Shown here: positions 27,999 through 29,528 of the stretch, in pieces
Layout: each line of letters starts with the position of its first letter
Numbering within the stretch: position 1 is the stretch's first letter
NCBI GenBank assembly: GCA_900128585.1
Contig: LT642237.1
Coordinates: 1-29,528, forward strand
Direction: 5' to 3'
Source of the DNA: Stramenopiles sp. TOSAG23-3
Lineage: Eukaryota > Sar
DNA: 29,528 bases
Program-made: the position numbers and the translations under genes
The notes under the pieces: model-generated
What the model was told of the DNA's origin: nothing
The model's database searches: none
Seen by the model: the letters and a program-made list of their open reading frames with translations, nothing else

Positions 27999-28195
27999 CG
28001 GCCTACACTTCACTGCGTTTGTTTGTTGTTTGCCGGGAATACAATGTTCTGTACTGCTCTCTCCTATGTAATTTTTAGTAGTAGTAGGCGCAAGTATTAA
28101 TTTATTTTTTCGTGTGTACACAGTGTACTGTAGGCAACTCCTCTCGCATATGACATATCACGGTCTTGGACACTTTCGCCCCGACGCTCCTCTCG

Positions 28196-29149
28196 TTAAT
28201 TTTGAAAAGATATTGTGGTATCCCCAGTTGTGGGGTCAACAGAAGTACGTTCGTGACACTCAAGGTGTTCTGCCGGCTGCGGGTTAATTTGCCAGTCCGT
28301 GCCTTTGATTTTGGTGATCAGCTCTCCATTCTGATAGAGCTTGTTTTCTTTAAAGACAATCGGAGTCTGGGGAAAGGTTGAGCACCCGGAACACCCATAA
28401 CATTCCAAAGTGTTGTATGCCCAAGGCTGAAGTCTCAGCCGTTCGTTGTCCGCTACTTGCGTCGTGCTTTGGCCACTACTTTTCAAAGTTCCAGCAACAG
28501 ACCACTTTGTTTCCCCCAGGCGGGTCATATTGCACAATATTTCGTCGCCCGCCTTAACTTTTATCTCTTTGGAAAAAAGCGCACCAGCATTAACGGTGAC
28601 GTACCAACTTTTTAATCCCCAGCCTAGGTTAAGAAAACCACCTGGGAATTGAAGCACAGGCTGGATAATGTCGAACGGGTTTGATGGCGTTGGTTCAGGG
28701 TCGACTTTCGGGATCCAATTGATATTTTGGAGTCCTGGAAAGAAATATAACACTTGTGGGGTATCTTTAGGAACATCCGGCACCGTCATTACGTTTGTAA
28801 ATGCGTCAAAGCCGCCAGTCAAACCAACCTGCGAAGTGTTGAGGGCTGTATACTGAAGCCACCCGTCATAATTCGGAGGTAGGCCTTGCACAGACTTTCG
28901 TACGCTCCTTTTCAGTACTGGAAGCGTACCATTACGATCGTCACATTTTGGAATAACATATCCCTTGACGCCTTTGTTTGGTGGTACAACGAGAGTGTCT
29001 CCGGAAGGCAATTCCTTTATATGCGAACCGCTCGGTACTTCGTGAACACAGTGCGAAAGGACCTGACCATAGGGTGTAGGCGAGTACAGAGTTTCAGGCG
29101 TCGCCGTGGCAACGGCTGCCAACAACAGAGTTTGGTAAAGTACCTTCAT
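28196..29149 (-). CDS. Secreted protein, possibly of concanavalin-like (lectin/glucanase) fold
   Basis: A 317-residue protein with a clear signal peptide (MKVLYQTLLLAAVATA). The mature part is rich in W, Y, G and P. It contains a stretch (GGFDAFTNVMTVPDVP ... LYFFPGLQNINW), then ILQPVLQFP-like and GWGLKSWYV-like segments, and D-E-I-x-C-N-M. This order recalls a group of secreted beta-sandwich proteins in fungi, oomycetes and bacteria that I associate with concanavalin-like folds, but I cannot name a family with certainty or point to catalytic residues. Near the C-terminus is a Cys cluster (CYGCSGC). N-glycosylation sequons occur (NGT, NTS, NMT). It is likely exported to the cell surface, wall or medium. 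The gene converges on the carboxypeptidase gene, 197 bp apart. Confidence 0.6.
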   Translation of the reverse strand: MKVLYQTLLLAAVATATPETLYSPTPYGQVLSHCVHEVPSGSHIKELPSGDTLVVPPNKGVKGYVIPKCDDRNGTLPVLKRSVRKSVQGLPPNYDGWLQYTALNTSQVGLTGGFDAFTNVMTVPDVPKDTPQVLYFFPGLQNINWIPKVDPEPTPSNPFDIIQPVLQFPGGFLNLGWGLKSWYVTVNAGALFSKEIKVKAGDEILCNMTRLGETKWSVAGTLKSSGQSTTQVADNERLRLQPWAYNTLECYGCSGCSTFPQTPIVFKENKLYQNGELITKIKGTDWQINPQPAEHLECHERTSVDPTTGDTTISFQN

Positions 29150-29528
29150 TTTTTACGTGCTACTAATTTTTTAGAGTAACTTGGTCCGTGATTTGCTCGA
29201 CATATGTCATTCTTCTGTAAGGCTTTATATAGCCTGATTTTTGTATCAAAAAAGTTTTACCACGAAGGTGGCAGTCCACACTCACTTCGCAGAATTCCTC
29301 GTATCGCGGTCGTCGGAAGAAGAGGTATAATACCAAGGAAGGAGGAGGGGAGAAAACAAACAAAATGATGAACGAAAAAAACATCTTCTTCGAAGAAGTG
29401 AAGCCCGGTAGTATGTTGTGTAGCTGTATATTTTATTTTTATCTTTAACATAAACACAGCATAAGAAAACACAGAGACCGTCGATTTGCAATTGACGAGT
29501 ATCTGTGGCGCGGAATTGAAAAAGTACC
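29150..29528. other. Upstream region of the secreted-protein gene; no gene seen
   Basis: The last 379 bp hold the presumed promoter of the minus-strand secreted-protein gene. The short open frames here lack recognisable features and are not called. The window ends before any neighbouring gene becomes visible. Confidence 0.5.

Overview
The window is nuclear DNA of a unicellular or simple eukaryote that builds motile flagella. Its proteins are eukaryote-specific: a 26S proteasome ATPase, a CBP/p300-type acetyltransferase, a CW zinc-finger protein, a DEK1-type membrane calpain, and axonemal or basal-body coiled-coil and TPR proteins. The genome is compact and intron-poor. Two introns can be read directly, one of 64 nt (GTGAGT...TTCCAG) and one of 124 nt (GTAAGT...TTACAG). 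Intergenic DNA is markedly AT-rich and full of short tandem repeats. The 23-segment membrane calpain and the plant-like ZZ insertion in a bromodomain-bearing acetyltransferase would fit a protist outside animals and fungi, for example in the stramenopile/alveolate or related range. The sequence alone does not fix the lineage.

Layout, left to right. A 7.5-kb intronless gene (218-7768, +) encodes a DEK1-like transmembrane calpain. It converges on a TTC29-like axonemal TPR protein (8182-9525, -), with a cluster of short direct and inverted repeats between them. A CW-zinc-finger/AT-hook nuclear protein (10178-11524, -) and proteasome subunit Rpt3 (12207-13572, -, two exons) follow. Rpt3 is divergent from a bromodomain + PHD/RING + HAT acetyltransferase (15199-18546, +) across 1.6 kb of AT-rich DNA. 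Next comes an unrecognised protein with a coiled coil and four copies of a roughly 70-residue module (19012-about 20245, +), broken by a one-base shift in a run of nine G. A CFAP157-like basal-body protein (20504-21766, -) and a tektin-like coiled-coil protein (22965-24767, +) are divergent across 1.2 kb that holds one X-box-like site. Then come a secreted Cys-rich/Thr-rich protein whose two halves are joined by a 64-nt intron (25264-26071, +), a cytosolic-carboxypeptidase-type M14 enzyme (26736-27998, +), and a secreted protein of uncertain fold (28196-29149, -).

By function, four of the eleven genes could serve cilia or microtubules (TTC29-like, CFAP157-like, tektin-like, M14 carboxypeptidase) and two serve chromatin (CW reader, HAT). 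One is proteasomal, one is a membrane protease, two are secreted, and one is unassigned. No rRNA, tRNA, CRISPR array or intact transposon was seen. The items most worth following are the four-module protein and its homopolymer frameshift, the Cys-rich gene that stays open in two frames, the hidden last exon of Rpt3, the duplicated module in the calpain, and two intergenic repeat families with hairpin potential.
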